From Metopolophium dirhodum (taxonomy: Eukaryota > Arthropoda > Insecta > Hemiptera > Aphididae): a stretch of 64,000 nt of DNA. The notes beneath the pieces are model-generated. The model saw only the letters and a list, made by a program, of their open reading frames with translations. It searched no databases and was not told where the DNA came from. A program made the position numbers and the translations under genes. How positions within the stretch are numbered: the first letter of the stretch is position 1; every line of letters begins with the position of its first letter. Where the stretch lies: the NCBI RefSeq assembly GCF_019925205.1, contig NC_083568.1, positions 6,094,237 to 6,158,236 of the forward strand, in the 5' to 3' direction. This document shows positions 51,461 to 63,339 of the stretch, piece by piece.

Positions 51461-53451
51461 TAATAACGTACAAGAAACAGGACTATCGGCCCGCGGAAAA
51501 AATATCGGTCTGACGTGTGTAATTTCTTCGGGTCCGGCCCGGGCCTGACGCTTGTCCGGCTCCGGGCGGGACCGGTATTTATTAAAAAAAAAAATAATAT
51601 ATAATAATATTACAATGTTATTAATTGTCCACGGCCCCGACGACGACGCTCTGGGAACCCGCCGCCGCCGCCGCCGCCGCCTCAGAGTGATGACCGTACG
51701 TCGCGCCCCGCTCTGCAGCGGCGGACGCGTGTTATTGTATACACTCGCACATATAATATATAGGTATATATAGGTATACAGCTGGTATAAACCTGTGATA
51801 CCGCGCCGATATCGTAATAGTAAGTACCCGTGTATTTATACGACGCGGTAGCCGACGCGCCGTCGCCGCTGCCTCCGTACGGGTTATAGTTAGGTTACCT
51901 ACGTCGGTTATTTTTTTTTCTTAAATTCTTTTTCCCAGTTTAATTTTTTTTTTCATTCTTTTAATATTATCTTCGGAAACCGATTAATAAACGAATATCA
52001 CATATCGCGTGTGTGCGCGTGTGCGTACATATACCATGTAATACATACATATATATATATAATACGACTGTTGTAGTTGTATAGTTGTGTACGGTGTAAT
52101 GACAATGGCCTCGGGAATGTTTGCTGACACGTTCGCATCACCCCATAACGTTCCCACATAATATGAACCAGATGAACGTAGGTATATAAGAGAGAAAAAA
52201 CGATTGGAAAAAAGTGGTTTCATATACACACGCGCATACCTACATATAATATATATAGTAATAGTAATAATAACACATATACACTCGTGAACTAAATGAA
52301 TGTGTGCGTTCCTAAACCATTTCCTTAATATAATACCGTCGAATACGACTCTGTATAATAATAATAATAATAATAATAATTGTAGTAGGTATGAATACGT
52401 TTATGTACCTATGTGTGTGTGTGTCATACAGTCATACAGAACTCAACGCGTTTTTCATAAAACAATTAATTTTGATATGTATGAAAACAGTTGTCCAATT
52501 TAGCGTTTTCACTGGTATATTATATTTGTACCAATATGTAAAGAGTGATGACGTGATTTCGTTAAAACGTTGAAATTGTTCATCATTCCGATAGGTTATA
52601 ACGTGATATGAAAATATAAATACACCAAAATTAATGTATATTACAGTGATACGATCATAATATAGCTTATAGGTACCTAGTTACGTAAAAATCGGATAGA
52701 TTGATAACAAACGAATTGTAACGCACAACAACAACAACAATAGCAGTATTGACGAACACGGCATCGAGATGATTACAATGTATTTTTTCACGTTGTTTTA
52801 CCCGAAGAAACTTTTGCGAAAACCATTAACTTAAGCGTTTCGACTCCGATCTCGACTTTCGGACGAGCTGACCAAATGGCCGAAGATAAATGGTCTTTTA
52901 GGCGTAGGTATTTCGAACGATTGTGAGTGGGTTTTTTCTTCTCTCACTTACTGCAGTACAAAATAATAGGTATACTATATAATATATACTATAGTTTATA
53001 ACATATTATGTGCCACATAGAATGTTTAACCGCATGTTAAAATGCACGTTTAATAGTTTCCTAACAGTTTTAAAAACTATTATGAAATGGTTTCCGTATA
53101 CGGCTAAGTCAATCCTTACGAATAATAATTTCCCGGTTTATTTAAACGCGTTCATTAAAACACCTGCATACTTGTGTAATGCGTGGAAGATAATATTATA
53201 ATAAAGTTCAGACGTGTTGAATTCGTTTAAACGCATTGTTTTGAATAATTTAAAATTTATAATTCGTCCAAGATCCAACAGGGTTTTTAATTTATGCGCA
53301 AAAATATTCGACCTGTATATTATAATACGATAATATGTCGGTTTGGTGCACCGATATAACGGCGTCGAATATCAATTATCGACTGTATAGGTATCTATTC
53401 AACCGTCGAAACGTTATGGAACATATTTTTTTACCTACAGGAAAAGGACGG
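51115..53451. other. Loop between inverted blocks P1 and P2
   Basis: It contains (AAT)n at 51434-51461, the GC hairpin at 51531, (CCG)7 at 51661-51681 and (AAT)n at 52355-52380. A 16-codon Met frame (ATGGCCGAAGATAAATGG, 52875) has a good start context but no exon support. Confidence 0.5.
51531..51573. other. GC-rich hairpin
   Basis: GGTCCGGCCCGG pairs with CCGGGCGGGACC with one mismatch and an 18-19 base loop. It also holds the perfect palindrome GGCCCGGGCC. It is a strong local fold in AT-rich surroundings, inside the loop between the inverted blocks P1 and P2. Function unknown. Confidence 0.5.
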
Positions 53452-53787
53452 TGTCGCGTATTGTTTATATGAACATTATGTTTTTATCTCTGCCGATAAA
53501 CATGTTTACGCGTACACGATGCTGCCAAGGTACATACTAATTCGCATGTGTACATCGAAAGCGAAACGATATTGTTATGATGGCGTTGATAACGATTAAA
53601 AAAAAATTCCATCACCGTGACACGGGGCACCCTTGATTTTGAAAATTGACTTGATATTTTACACGGACTTTTGCAGGTCTCTGCACAGCCGGTTCCAGTT
53701 TAGGCGTCTTTCCACGGATCGCTCGACGGTGTTTTTAGACGGACGTTCGCACTGAGTTTTTATACGTTTACGAACGAAAAGATACCC
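53452..53787 (-). repeat. Non-coding block P2, inverted partner of P1
   Basis: On the minus strand from 53787 it follows P1 almost from end to end. It lacks about 35 bases between GTATAAAAAC and TCAGTGCGAACGTCC. It keeps GACCTGC, GTGTAAAATAT, AAAATCAAGGG, the CAATATCGT block and TACGCGTAAACATGTTTATC, and stops with AACAATACGCGAC. The homology begins exactly where the fold-back element at 53797 ends, so that element may have cut into the block. Confidence 0.6.
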
Positions 53788-53796
53788 AAATATATT

Positions 53797-54140
53797 AGCA
53801 AATTTTACGCTCAGCAGATCACGTTCAATTCTGTTAGTTAAAAATTAGAGTGAATTTACCTCTGATAAAATGTAAAATAAAGATTATTATCGAGGGCATC
53901 TCATTGGCTTTTTGTTATATTTCAATTTTAAAGTGAGTTATGAGTATTTTAAGATATACGAACAATTTACAATTTTAAGATACTCAGATATCGCTTTACA
54001 ATATTAAAATGTAACAAACAGCCTATGAGATGCCTTAGATAACTATCTTACCTTTAAATTTTATAATAGGTAAATTCACTCTATAGTTTTTAAACTAACA
54101 GAGTTAATCGTCATCTGCTGAGCGCACAATTCGCCATGTT
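53797..54140. mobile_element. Long fold-back element carrying GAGTGAATTTACC MITE ends
   Basis: The inner part, 53846-54083, has the TAGAGTGAATTTACC terminal repeat and folds back along almost its whole length: GGGCATCTCATTGGC pairs with GCCTATGAGATGCC, and GAGTATTTTAAGAT pairs with ATCTTAAAATTGT-type sequence. Outside it the pairing continues. GCTCAGCAGAT and CTGTTAGTTAAAAA on the left match TTTTTAAACTAACAG and ATCTGCTGAGC on the right. Either a MITE landed in the centre of an older palindrome, or the whole 344 bases is one element. It directly abuts the duplicated block at 53452-53787. Confidence 0.65.
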
Positions 54141-57100
54141 ATGCACTTAAAAGACGGAAAGAAAAAATATCGGCGTAACGTAATGTATATTATTATAATT
54201 ATTACATAAATTAATTGAAACGAACAATGTAGCTTTGGCTGTCGATACACCGTGGAAACATATTTATGTGTTGTTATAGTCCTATTATAGGTATAGTACT
54301 ATAATAATAAGGACATACCCCGATATAGTTTTGACATTATCATCTTTATAGTCATTCCCTATATATATTATCACAGGACGTATTCTCAAAACTATAACGC
54401 AAGGGTCTTGATTTCATATTGTAGATGGTCCTATGTATTGTAGATATTATTATAGTTATTCTTAATACAATACTTTAAAAAAAAAAAAAAAAACGATTAC
54501 GCTTAAAATTGAATTCTGAGATGAGAATCTAGGACAAGCGTACTTGATATATTTTTCAAGAACCGGACTTTTGCAAATATTATAGTGCACACATTGTGCA
54601 GATCTCACAGACGAAAAGAAAAACTGTGGGTTTATTAAGTGCATCGAAAAACACAGATAAACCATGGAACAATGTGTTCGGGGGCGGTGATGGGGTGTGG
54701 TAAAAAAACTTGTTATGGTTTGAGAGACGTTAATTTACTCGTTCGGTTAATTTTTTTTTACTCTGTACGTAATTGATTCTGGTTTGACCTCAATGTATTT
54801 ATTGTACACACATATTATACACAGTTATTTAATATTCTTATGTAAATGAGCCGCGTGTGTTTCCCTTTTCTTATTTCGGTTTTTTTCCTCTTATTTCCCA
54901 TTCGTCAAGGTATACGTTCTACAGGCCCCGGGGCTCGGGGGGCCGTACACAAATTCTAAATGCGTTTTCGCTTCTGGCGGACAAGACGTATTATATTAAT
55001 AGTCATATCAGACGTTTTTATTGACTCGGACAACACCACGACGGGTCGGAAATAATATAATATAAAACAAAAATAAAATTCCAATCTAAAACTGTGCACG
55101 GTGAAGTCTTCCCGCGCGTTCACATGCGTTTAAAAACGGACAACTGTTGTACACTCTCTGTGTTAAAACAAATTCTGAATTCACCCGCCAGACGAATTAT
55201 GTGCAGCCATATATATATGTATTTAGGTACGGTATGACGTGTAGGTATAATTTATTTATATTATTGTTTCGAAAACACTTATGTACCTACTTACCTACCG
55301 CGGTTTAAAATGTATTTCTGTCGTTAATTTTATTGTCTATACTAAATAATAATATTATTACAGTGTAGTGCATGTGTTATTTGTGAGCGTGTCACGATGT
55401 GTGAGGCAATAGCTGCAGACTTCATATAGTGGTGTTTTAAGGACTGTCGATGGTTAGTGATAACCAACTCCGCTACACTCGTGAATTATCGTTATAGTTA
55501 GTCGCCACTGTTGAAATACCGAAGGCATTCCAGTATTCGTCTGGGAATGAAATACTTTAAAGAGACAATAAATATTGTTTTTTTATATATATATCGTTGT
55601 CCTACTATTGTAATATTAATATATTAGCTAATAGCTATACATTTTAAGTATTATCATGCGTTACAGTTTTAAAATAAATCGCAGGTGGTTAGTGTGTAAC
55701 AGACGATAAAATAAAATTAAACTTCTTATACTATTTTGTCAATAACATAGTCATTAAAACTATGTCCAAAAAAAAAAAAAAACAATTAAAAACCAAATTA
55801 AAAATGTGAATGTTATATTATTATGTGCGATGGACTGTAATTTTACATAGGTATACGGTAATATAATCTTTTATAGGTACTTCGGCTTGTTAAACTGATT
55901 TTTTTACTCGCACTATCATTTCACTAACTCGGTTGTTTATTTCAAACCTAAAATTGAACTATTTTGAAAATATAACATTCTATTTATGTTACATAACCGC
56001 AATAATTCAAGTTTATTTTCGAAATATCATTCATTAAAATAACAGGATAGGCAACCAAACATTTAAGTACAGATTGCATAACCAAAACTCCTATAAATAT
56101 TCAATATCCATAGTAATGGTGTTATATATACATCGTACATGTATGATTTATTTCAGATTTTATCGTCGTACACATAAAACATCGATTTACCATTGTTTGC
56201 GTGCACTGCGGAGTAGTATTATGTCAAAAATATGGTCAATTTACGAATTCCAAATAATTATTCGATTCAAAAATTAAAAGTTATCGTTGTACATTATTTT
56301 CACCATGCATATACGGTAGGTAGGTTGTACAAAAATGTTGACCTACTAAATGTTATACTTTATTTTTACTAGTACAATAATGTCAACCTATACTAAATGA
56401 GAAATGTTCGCACATAAATACACAATAATATTAGAATATACAACGTGAACAATAATTTAGTGGGTATTGAATTTTTGAGAAACAGATAAATCTTCCATCG
56501 AATATAAAATAAATTGAAATTACCCTTTATTTCTACGGTCAATGCACGCAGTTTCCTCTAGTCGGAGAGAATAATATTGTGCAAAAATAGAACATCCATT
56601 AATGCCCATTGATTAAACCGTCCATTATGTTAGGTAGGTATTATACTTGTTGTTTGTACACATTTTATTTATGCATATCACTCTATGAATGCTAAAATAT
56701 ATATATTTATTAAAACGCGATAGTATGTATATGGTAGGTAAATGTACTATGATAGTAAATATTTTTAAATGCATTTTTCGTTTATCATAGTTTATAATAT
56801 ATTTTTTTAAATTTTTTTTAAATTTTAATCACAAATCAAACAGAACATAATATTAATAGCATAGTAAAATATTTTATCACTGACAAAAAATCAAATTAAT
56901 TATGTAACTCGGTTACATTCAGAACCGTGTACGCATAATAATATAATATAAGATTATATAATATTTTTATATGTTATTGCCGAACGTGTTTATTGCTACT
57001 GCAGCGACTATAACAACGCAGCTATAGTAATCGTAATACATAATTAAAATTATTCGCATGCGCTCAAGTGAAGTTTATAATTACATACGATACCGATGAT

Positions 57101-58376
57101 TAATGATGATAGTTAAATTAGACACATACATACCTATATGATTTCCTGCAAACAATAACTATGTGATGTTAAATACATTACACAATTCAACTTTCCAAAT
57201 AATAATATCAAATAATATTATTAGGTACCTCCTGATGAATAGTCATTATATTTTTGCTAAATTTAAAGACTTATATAATATTTTAGTAATAGTATGTATA
57301 TCAAATTTCAATTTATATATATCCGAATACTATAGACAGAGTATAGTGTAAAGAAAATGTAACCGATTTATATTTTAGGTTTTAAAACAGTGTTTAGTCA
57401 TAACTCATACGAGAGTGTGCAGCGTATATTTAAGTTAAACGTATAGGTAGGTACACACAGTTTTAATTAGGACGAGTAATAAATTAATGTGGCCGGTGTA
57501 CTTTATCAAAAAAGTGCTTACGAAAAAAAAAACAAACAAAAAACACCACAACAAAATTATGAAAGCGCCAGTTCACATTATATTCCGAACATAATGTACT
57601 AATAATTACTCTTGTATGCGTACATTTTTAAATGAGTTTCTCAGTTTTAGTGAGTTTTAATTAATTTTTTTTTTTAGCTCAGTTGTAATACAAAATATAC
57701 TGTAATAACTATATTAATATATTCCCTCCTGAGTGAAAATTTAACATACATTTCACTACAAGGCGTGTATCTATTACCGAGCAACTCAAAGCATTCGCTA
57801 CATGTTGCTACCGAATGGTCATAAATCATGATTACAGAGCCCGGATTTAAATGCCCTAAAAACTATCAAAAAACTGCTCGCTCTAAAAATAACATGAAAT
57901 TAATTTTCGATGCAGTAATAATGCATGTAAAAGTTGGTTAAATTATCAAAACGGGTCAAGTTATCTTTACCCAAAATATCCCTTTTTTTTATAGGAGTCA
58001 CGCAAGTGAGAGGAAACCAATACGCCATAAAGATGTAATTCGGACTGACTTAGTTGTCATTTGTTTGAGTATAAGATACCAAGCTCGACAATCGCTGTAT
58101 AGACAGATAAATAAGTTATCGCATTCATTAGCAGAACAGTAATATGTAATTTGGTTCGAATAAAAAATACTTAAAATCTATTAACTCGAATATTATGAAA
58201 ACAATATTCCTTGAATTAATGTTTTAAATTTTTTAATTTACACTAAAAGCTCGTACGATGACGTGTTAGTAAGAAATAATAAAGTAACCTTAAAACACTA
58301 AAAAATGCAAAGTTAAAGTGTCATAAATTAGGTAGGTACCTTTAGGTATACATAATATGTACACATGAAAAGAATG
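54141..58376. other. AT-rich sequence without a supported gene
   Basis: A/T runs (54476-54493) and a GC-rich patch at 54930-54950. A moderately complex stretch at 55370-55580 ends in AATAAA and could be an untranslated exon, but nothing confirms it. Confidence 0.45.
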
Positions 58377-58440
58377 AAGTACTTAGAATGCATTGTCCAT
58401 TGAGCATCAAGTACTTAGAATGCATTGTCCATTGAGCATC
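58377..58440 (+). repeat. Perfect 32-base tandem duplication
   Basis: AAGTACTTAGAATGCATTGT followed by CCATTGAGCATC occurs twice with no gap and no mismatch. It must be very recent or an assembly artefact. Confidence 0.9.
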
Positions 58441-61400
58441 GCCCTCCCCAAAATTGAACTCTGTAAATCTGGGTTCTAATAATCTATTCATAATCAAACA
58501 TACATCACAAAAAAAAAAAAATCGAGATCAATACCATTCAGTTCCGCATATTTAAATCTATACTAATGATGCAGTGTTCGTCACAAGTCCAAAATACGAT
58601 AAAATGTTGGTAGATTGACAAAAAAATGATACCTACACAATAATATTATGATATTAGAGCGTGTGAAGAAATAATGGTATAATATTTGGTAAGACGGCAT
58701 TAAGTCCTAAATCGAAAAATCCTAAATATTGTTCAAAGTTCAAACATTCGGGTTGTGCTGTGCGTAGCCGATAATGAAAAAACCTAGTAAAACTACCTAC
58801 AACATTGAAAGTGAAAAAAATGGTAAAATCCAGGTATAGGTAAGTACAAACGCATGTACGGATTCAACGGCTGGCTTTTATATCGGCGTTAAGCGCACAG
58901 TGTCTAGTCGGATAAAAGCTTAAAATATGAAAACGATGATAAAAGATTATTCAAATAATTGTACATATTATACTATGATTATCCACACGCTTTTTATTAT
59001 TTTGATTATACGCATAGACCGACTACGTACCTACCTGATATTGTATTAATTATCAACTTAACTATATTATACTCACATATTATTAATTATGTTGTGCTGC
59101 ACATAATAGACGTTCTAGGTGTGTTTTTTCTACCTATTTAAATACGCAGTGCACGTATAATACGCATGTACAGGACGCGTCTCTCAGTGATTTTCATACC
59201 GTCAACATAATTTATTGTTTCTGGTCGATGTTTTTGATTTATGATTTTGGACGGTTATTATTACTGTATTAGGGAATATCAACAAATAGTTGCTATAATT
59301 CATATAACATATTCTATAGTATCGGTTTTGCTTAAAATTAAAATATTTGTTTTCGTGTTTCTCAAAAATCAGAGATATTATAGCCAATTTATAGAGCTAA
59401 TTTATGTAAATATTTTAAAAGTTGAATGCCACTAATTTCCATTAGGTATTCACGTATAGTTATGTAAATGTTGGAGTTTTGGCAGGAGACGCGGGTTAGG
59501 TTATAGAGGAGTATATTAATATATTATAATACATGTTTAGGCGGGCGGGGGTACACGTACATGATGACAACCACGGAAATACACCCTATATATACATATA
59601 GATATATAGCTTGTAATAAATCCAATATATTATATAGCTTACCGACTCCGAGCGAAACCCATGAAATCGTGTTGTAGTACCAATTTTTTTTCATTACATA
59701 ACAAGATAGATATTTTTAATAGAGAAGTTACCATTTTTTTTTCTTTTCGTTCGACGTTTTAATTAATCGCTTAACAAATAATGAAATAATATATGATATT
59801 AAAAAAAAAATCCCGTTTAAATTTGTATTTTTCAACAATTCTATAATATTGACCAAAAGCTTGTCCATTAATTTGACTGTATATATACATATTATTATAA
59901 CAGTGTTTTTGCACAATTTATCCGGGAAATTTAAGCACGAGAGAAAAATGACATTATAATCGACGGAGAATTTGTCTTAATCTTTCATCACGTAATTTAT
60001 TCGGATAAAAAGAGACAAAGAATTATTACAACACCGACATAAAATAATACAACACAACGCGTTTCAAGCGGATTTAAACGTCATACAGTCCAGCAAAATA
60101 ATTTTAAGGTGCAACCATAACAATTATCTATTAGAATACCATAAAAATTATTGACTATATTAATACACTTGGTTTTCAATAACCGAAACAAATCGTGCAC
60201 GGCTCCAGAAATCCAAATATTAATAATTTTTACACGAATTTACATACAAGATAATAAAGTTTAGCACCTATAATATTGCAGTGTACCTATATTATCTAGG
60301 TGTTATTACCAATGAAAATTTTAAATTTTAAGCCCCAAATTACTCTAAATTACGCGGCGCACCGAGATCTGTGAAAACATAATACAATATGAATCGTATG
60401 TCAAACATTGAACGACAATATTATGAAATCCTTCTTCGCGTGCGTAGAAAAAAAAACATTATTTTAATACGAAACCTCGTCGGAAATTGATCGCACGCGA
60501 AAAGCTAAAGGTACTTACGAAAAAACACTAATCGACTTCGGCAAAGTGTTGAACACTAAAGTCAACAAAATATTTTCATTGACGGTGGCTTATAATATTT
60601 AAAACGTATCCCGAGCGGATACGATTTACAATTTTTCTAGCTTCACAAATTGCGCGTACGATTTCCAACCGATTACGACGATAAACACAAACATATAATA
60701 ATGCATCCGGGATTTCGGGTCAGGTAGGTTTGAACTCGAGTTGAACCTATATGTTATATACCAGGTATAATAATATCATACCGCGCGCGTCAGTTAATTG
60801 ATATTTTTTGAATTATTGTTTTCACACGAAACCAATTTAATATAAAATATACACACAATATTATAATAGGTATATAATAGGTGTATATACCTACCTATAT
60901 GTACTCAACGACGATATTCTGTCGTGCAGACGTTTTACGATGAAAAATGACATCGGCCAGAAACGGCGTTACAAGTATCCGGATCGGCCATTTTGTTTTT
61001 ATTCATAATCAACCGTGATAGGTTATATATACACCTGCACAATAGCGCCGCCGCCGTAGTCTCGTCCGAGACGAATTTAGGTGTGTAGTTTTTTATACAT
61101 ATACTTATTTTCGACAACTGCCGTGCGTGCTCTTGATATACCCAAAGGGTAGCTTTTCATATCCGTCAATAGTGATTATCTGATGTACCGTCTAATTATT
61201 GAGCCAAGGCCGAATTCATAAAAATCCCACCCCGGGCTATGTACGCACACAATAGGCGCTATATACATTATATTGTTATTGCTTCCGAATATGTATATTA
61301 TATATTGTATTTTGTTTTTTATATCCGTTCTCAACAGATGTTTTTTTTTTGTTTACCATTATAATGTCATTGGTTGTATTATATTTTACCGGCGTGGAAT

Positions 61401-62189
61401 TTCTAAATAAATTATGAAAACATTTTACCTTTCAGTACCCAGGTAAATCAATTTTCTTCTCGTTAACTCCGACGATTATCGTTGTCTCCGGTGTACCCTT
61501 TCGACAAATTTGTAACCAAAAAAAAACTATCTACACACCCCATGGGCAATTTACATCAACAAGTGCACACTACATATAATACCTATATGCATAATTAATA
61601 TAGTTTCATATATTTTCGTAGCTCACAACCGACTTAACACATAAGGAAATTATATTTATTATTCGGATAGTAAAAGATGATGACGTAATTACATTATTCG
61701 ATCTCCTTAAACTAGACAGCTGCAATGTAGTTGTCTCTCGGTGTGAGTGATGTTCTTCTGTTAGCTGTGAGAACCATAAAACACCATCCGAAAGGCAAAA
61801 ACGTTTTGTGCATAAAATCTTTGTTTTCTTTTCCGAATAATACACGTCCGTCAAATATCTTCGTAAAACGGTTTCGGCTTCGACGCATGCGCAATGCGCT
61901 ACACCTAATAACTATAATTGCCTTTCGATATTTCTTAAAAACAATTTCACATATCTAATGCTCGCTTTACGTTTGTTGGGTTTGTATTGTGTACAAATTA
62001 TAATATTATATTAACGGTGTGTCGGTGAATAGCCTTATTAGTTATTTTAGTTATATAATATTATTATTATGAGTTATGAACAAAAATAAAAAATATGATC
62101 AATATAAATTCGTAAATTGTTCTTTATTTATCTAAGAAAATGACAATTTTTTTTTTATGTTTAATGCATTCTTTTGAAACTTCAACTTT
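58441..62189. other. AT-rich sequence without a supported gene
   Basis: Short frames only. A patch at 60940-61080 is GC-richer. The 60-codon frame at 61712-61894 is listed separately. Confidence 0.45.
61712..61894 (-). other. Unrecognised 60-codon frame, weak
   Basis: The minus strand reads basic at first (RMRRSRNRF), then KIFDGRVLFGKENKDF and NRRTSLTPRDNYIAAV to a stop. Composition is protein-like for this window, but I know no matching family. A second overlapping frame (61854-61606) is also open. Confidence 0.15.
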
Positions 62190-62800
62190 TCGGCCCACGA
62201 CTAGGGACCGGACGATTCGAACTACCCCATCGAGTATAAACGCTGGTGTTAAATGTCCATTACCGTCTTTTACAGACATACTGCACACCAAAGACGACGA
62301 GAGGATCTTTTGAGGGGTGACGGGCTGTCGGACCAGGACGCCGCCCGGTGACCACCGGGCCTGTGGAGGGATTCTCGTCGGGCCGCTACGACGGCACAGT
62401 GCACTACAACAATTTCCGGCCGACTGCGGTTCAGTGCTCTGGACGAAGCAAGAGGATGTGCGGGAGCTCGACGGCGTAGAGTACGGCATGCAGCAGCGGC
62501 AGCAGCAACCGAAAGGATCAGGAAACGGCGAGTGGACGAGTCTGGACATCAGCCTTTTCCAAAGGACCACGATCACGGAAACACTGCCCGCGTCCGTGTA
62601 ACTTGCTCGTGTTCGTTCTGCAGTGGGAAGGCGTTCGGCCGGGCGGTTTGGACTGTAGAAAGCCATTGCCGGCTGCAGATCGAGGTGCTCGTCGGACCCG
62701 GGATGGTAACAAGAGGAACTTTGGAAGTGACGGTGAAACTGCAGATGGAGGGTAAGGAGCGTGACGGTGTGGGCAGTCCAGAGTGGTGCGATATATGGCT
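62190..62800 (+). repeat. GC-rich block G1 of an inverted duplication
   Basis: This block matches the reverse complement of 63340-64000. Shared strings include AAACGCTGGT, AATGTCCATT, GACATACTGCA, GACGACGAGAGGA, GGGCTGTCGGACC, GCAAGAGGATG, GATCGAGGTG and GGTGAAACTG. It is far more GC-rich than its surroundings, as old coding DNA would be. Plus-strand frames are broken. The minus strand of G1 carries a 253-codon frame (62885-62124), the longest in the window, starting at TTG. It resembles no protein I know. Block G2 keeps the alignment in the same frame but with stops. I cannot say which strand, if either, was coding. Confidence 0.6.
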
Positions 62801-62807
62801 TCAAGAG

Positions 62808-63045
62808 TTCGGCGAGCATATAGTTAGTAGAAACTCGCCGGTTAATCGTATGCTGAAATATTAAAATTTTATTGAAAATTGACAAATTGGTCTATAGTAA
62901 GTTATATTAGTTGTAACACTATTAGTTCAGAAATAATGTATACTTATAACTTACGTATGTTATGTTGTAATTATGTTTGGTACTGTTTAGTTTGGGGTTA
63001 CTGGTGAGACTGATTTGTCGTGGCCGGCTTTTGGCCGGCCTGGTT
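62808..63045. repeat. Tandem unit A, about 238 bases
   Basis: It starts GGCGAGCATA and continues with AACTCGCCGGTTAATCGTAT, GTAACACTATTAGTTCA, TTACGTATGTTATGTT and TTATGTTTGGTA. It ends in GGCCGGCTTTTGGCCGGCC (63022-63040) plus TGGTT. The same order recurs in unit B. The GGCGAG/CTCGCC pair near the start forms a small stem. Confidence 0.75.
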
Positions 63046-63295
63046 CCGGCGAGCATAGTGTAAACTCGCCGGTTAATCGTATATTATATGCTGAAATTAA
63101 AATTTTACCGAAAATTAACAAATTTTTCACGATTTTTCAAAATTGTCACCATATGGTCTATAATAAGTTGTAACACTATTAGTTCAAAAATACTGTATAC
63201 TTATATTACTTACGTATGTTATGTTATCGTTATGTTTGGTAATGTTTAATTCGGGTTAGGTTATCTGTCACGGCCGGCTTTTGGCCGGCCTGGTT
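63046..63295. repeat. Tandem unit B, about 250 bases
   Basis: It repeats unit A head to tail: GGCGAGCATAGTG, AACTCGCCGGTTAATCGTAT, GGTCTATAATAAGTTGTAAC, TTACGTATGTTATGTTATCG and GGCCGGCTTTTGGCCGGCC (63272-63290). Compared with A it has a small insertion (TTTTTCACGATTTTTCAAAA) and small deletions. Units A and B sit between the convergent blocks G1 and G2. Confidence 0.75.
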
Positions 63296-63339
63296 GAAAT
63301 GTTAGTAATTTATCATGCGCAGTCGAATCGTTTCATATT

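Noticed and set aside
52875..52925. ATG in good context followed by a donor-like GTAGGT, possible first coding exon
   Set aside because: Only about 12 to 16 codons, with no matching downstream exon found.
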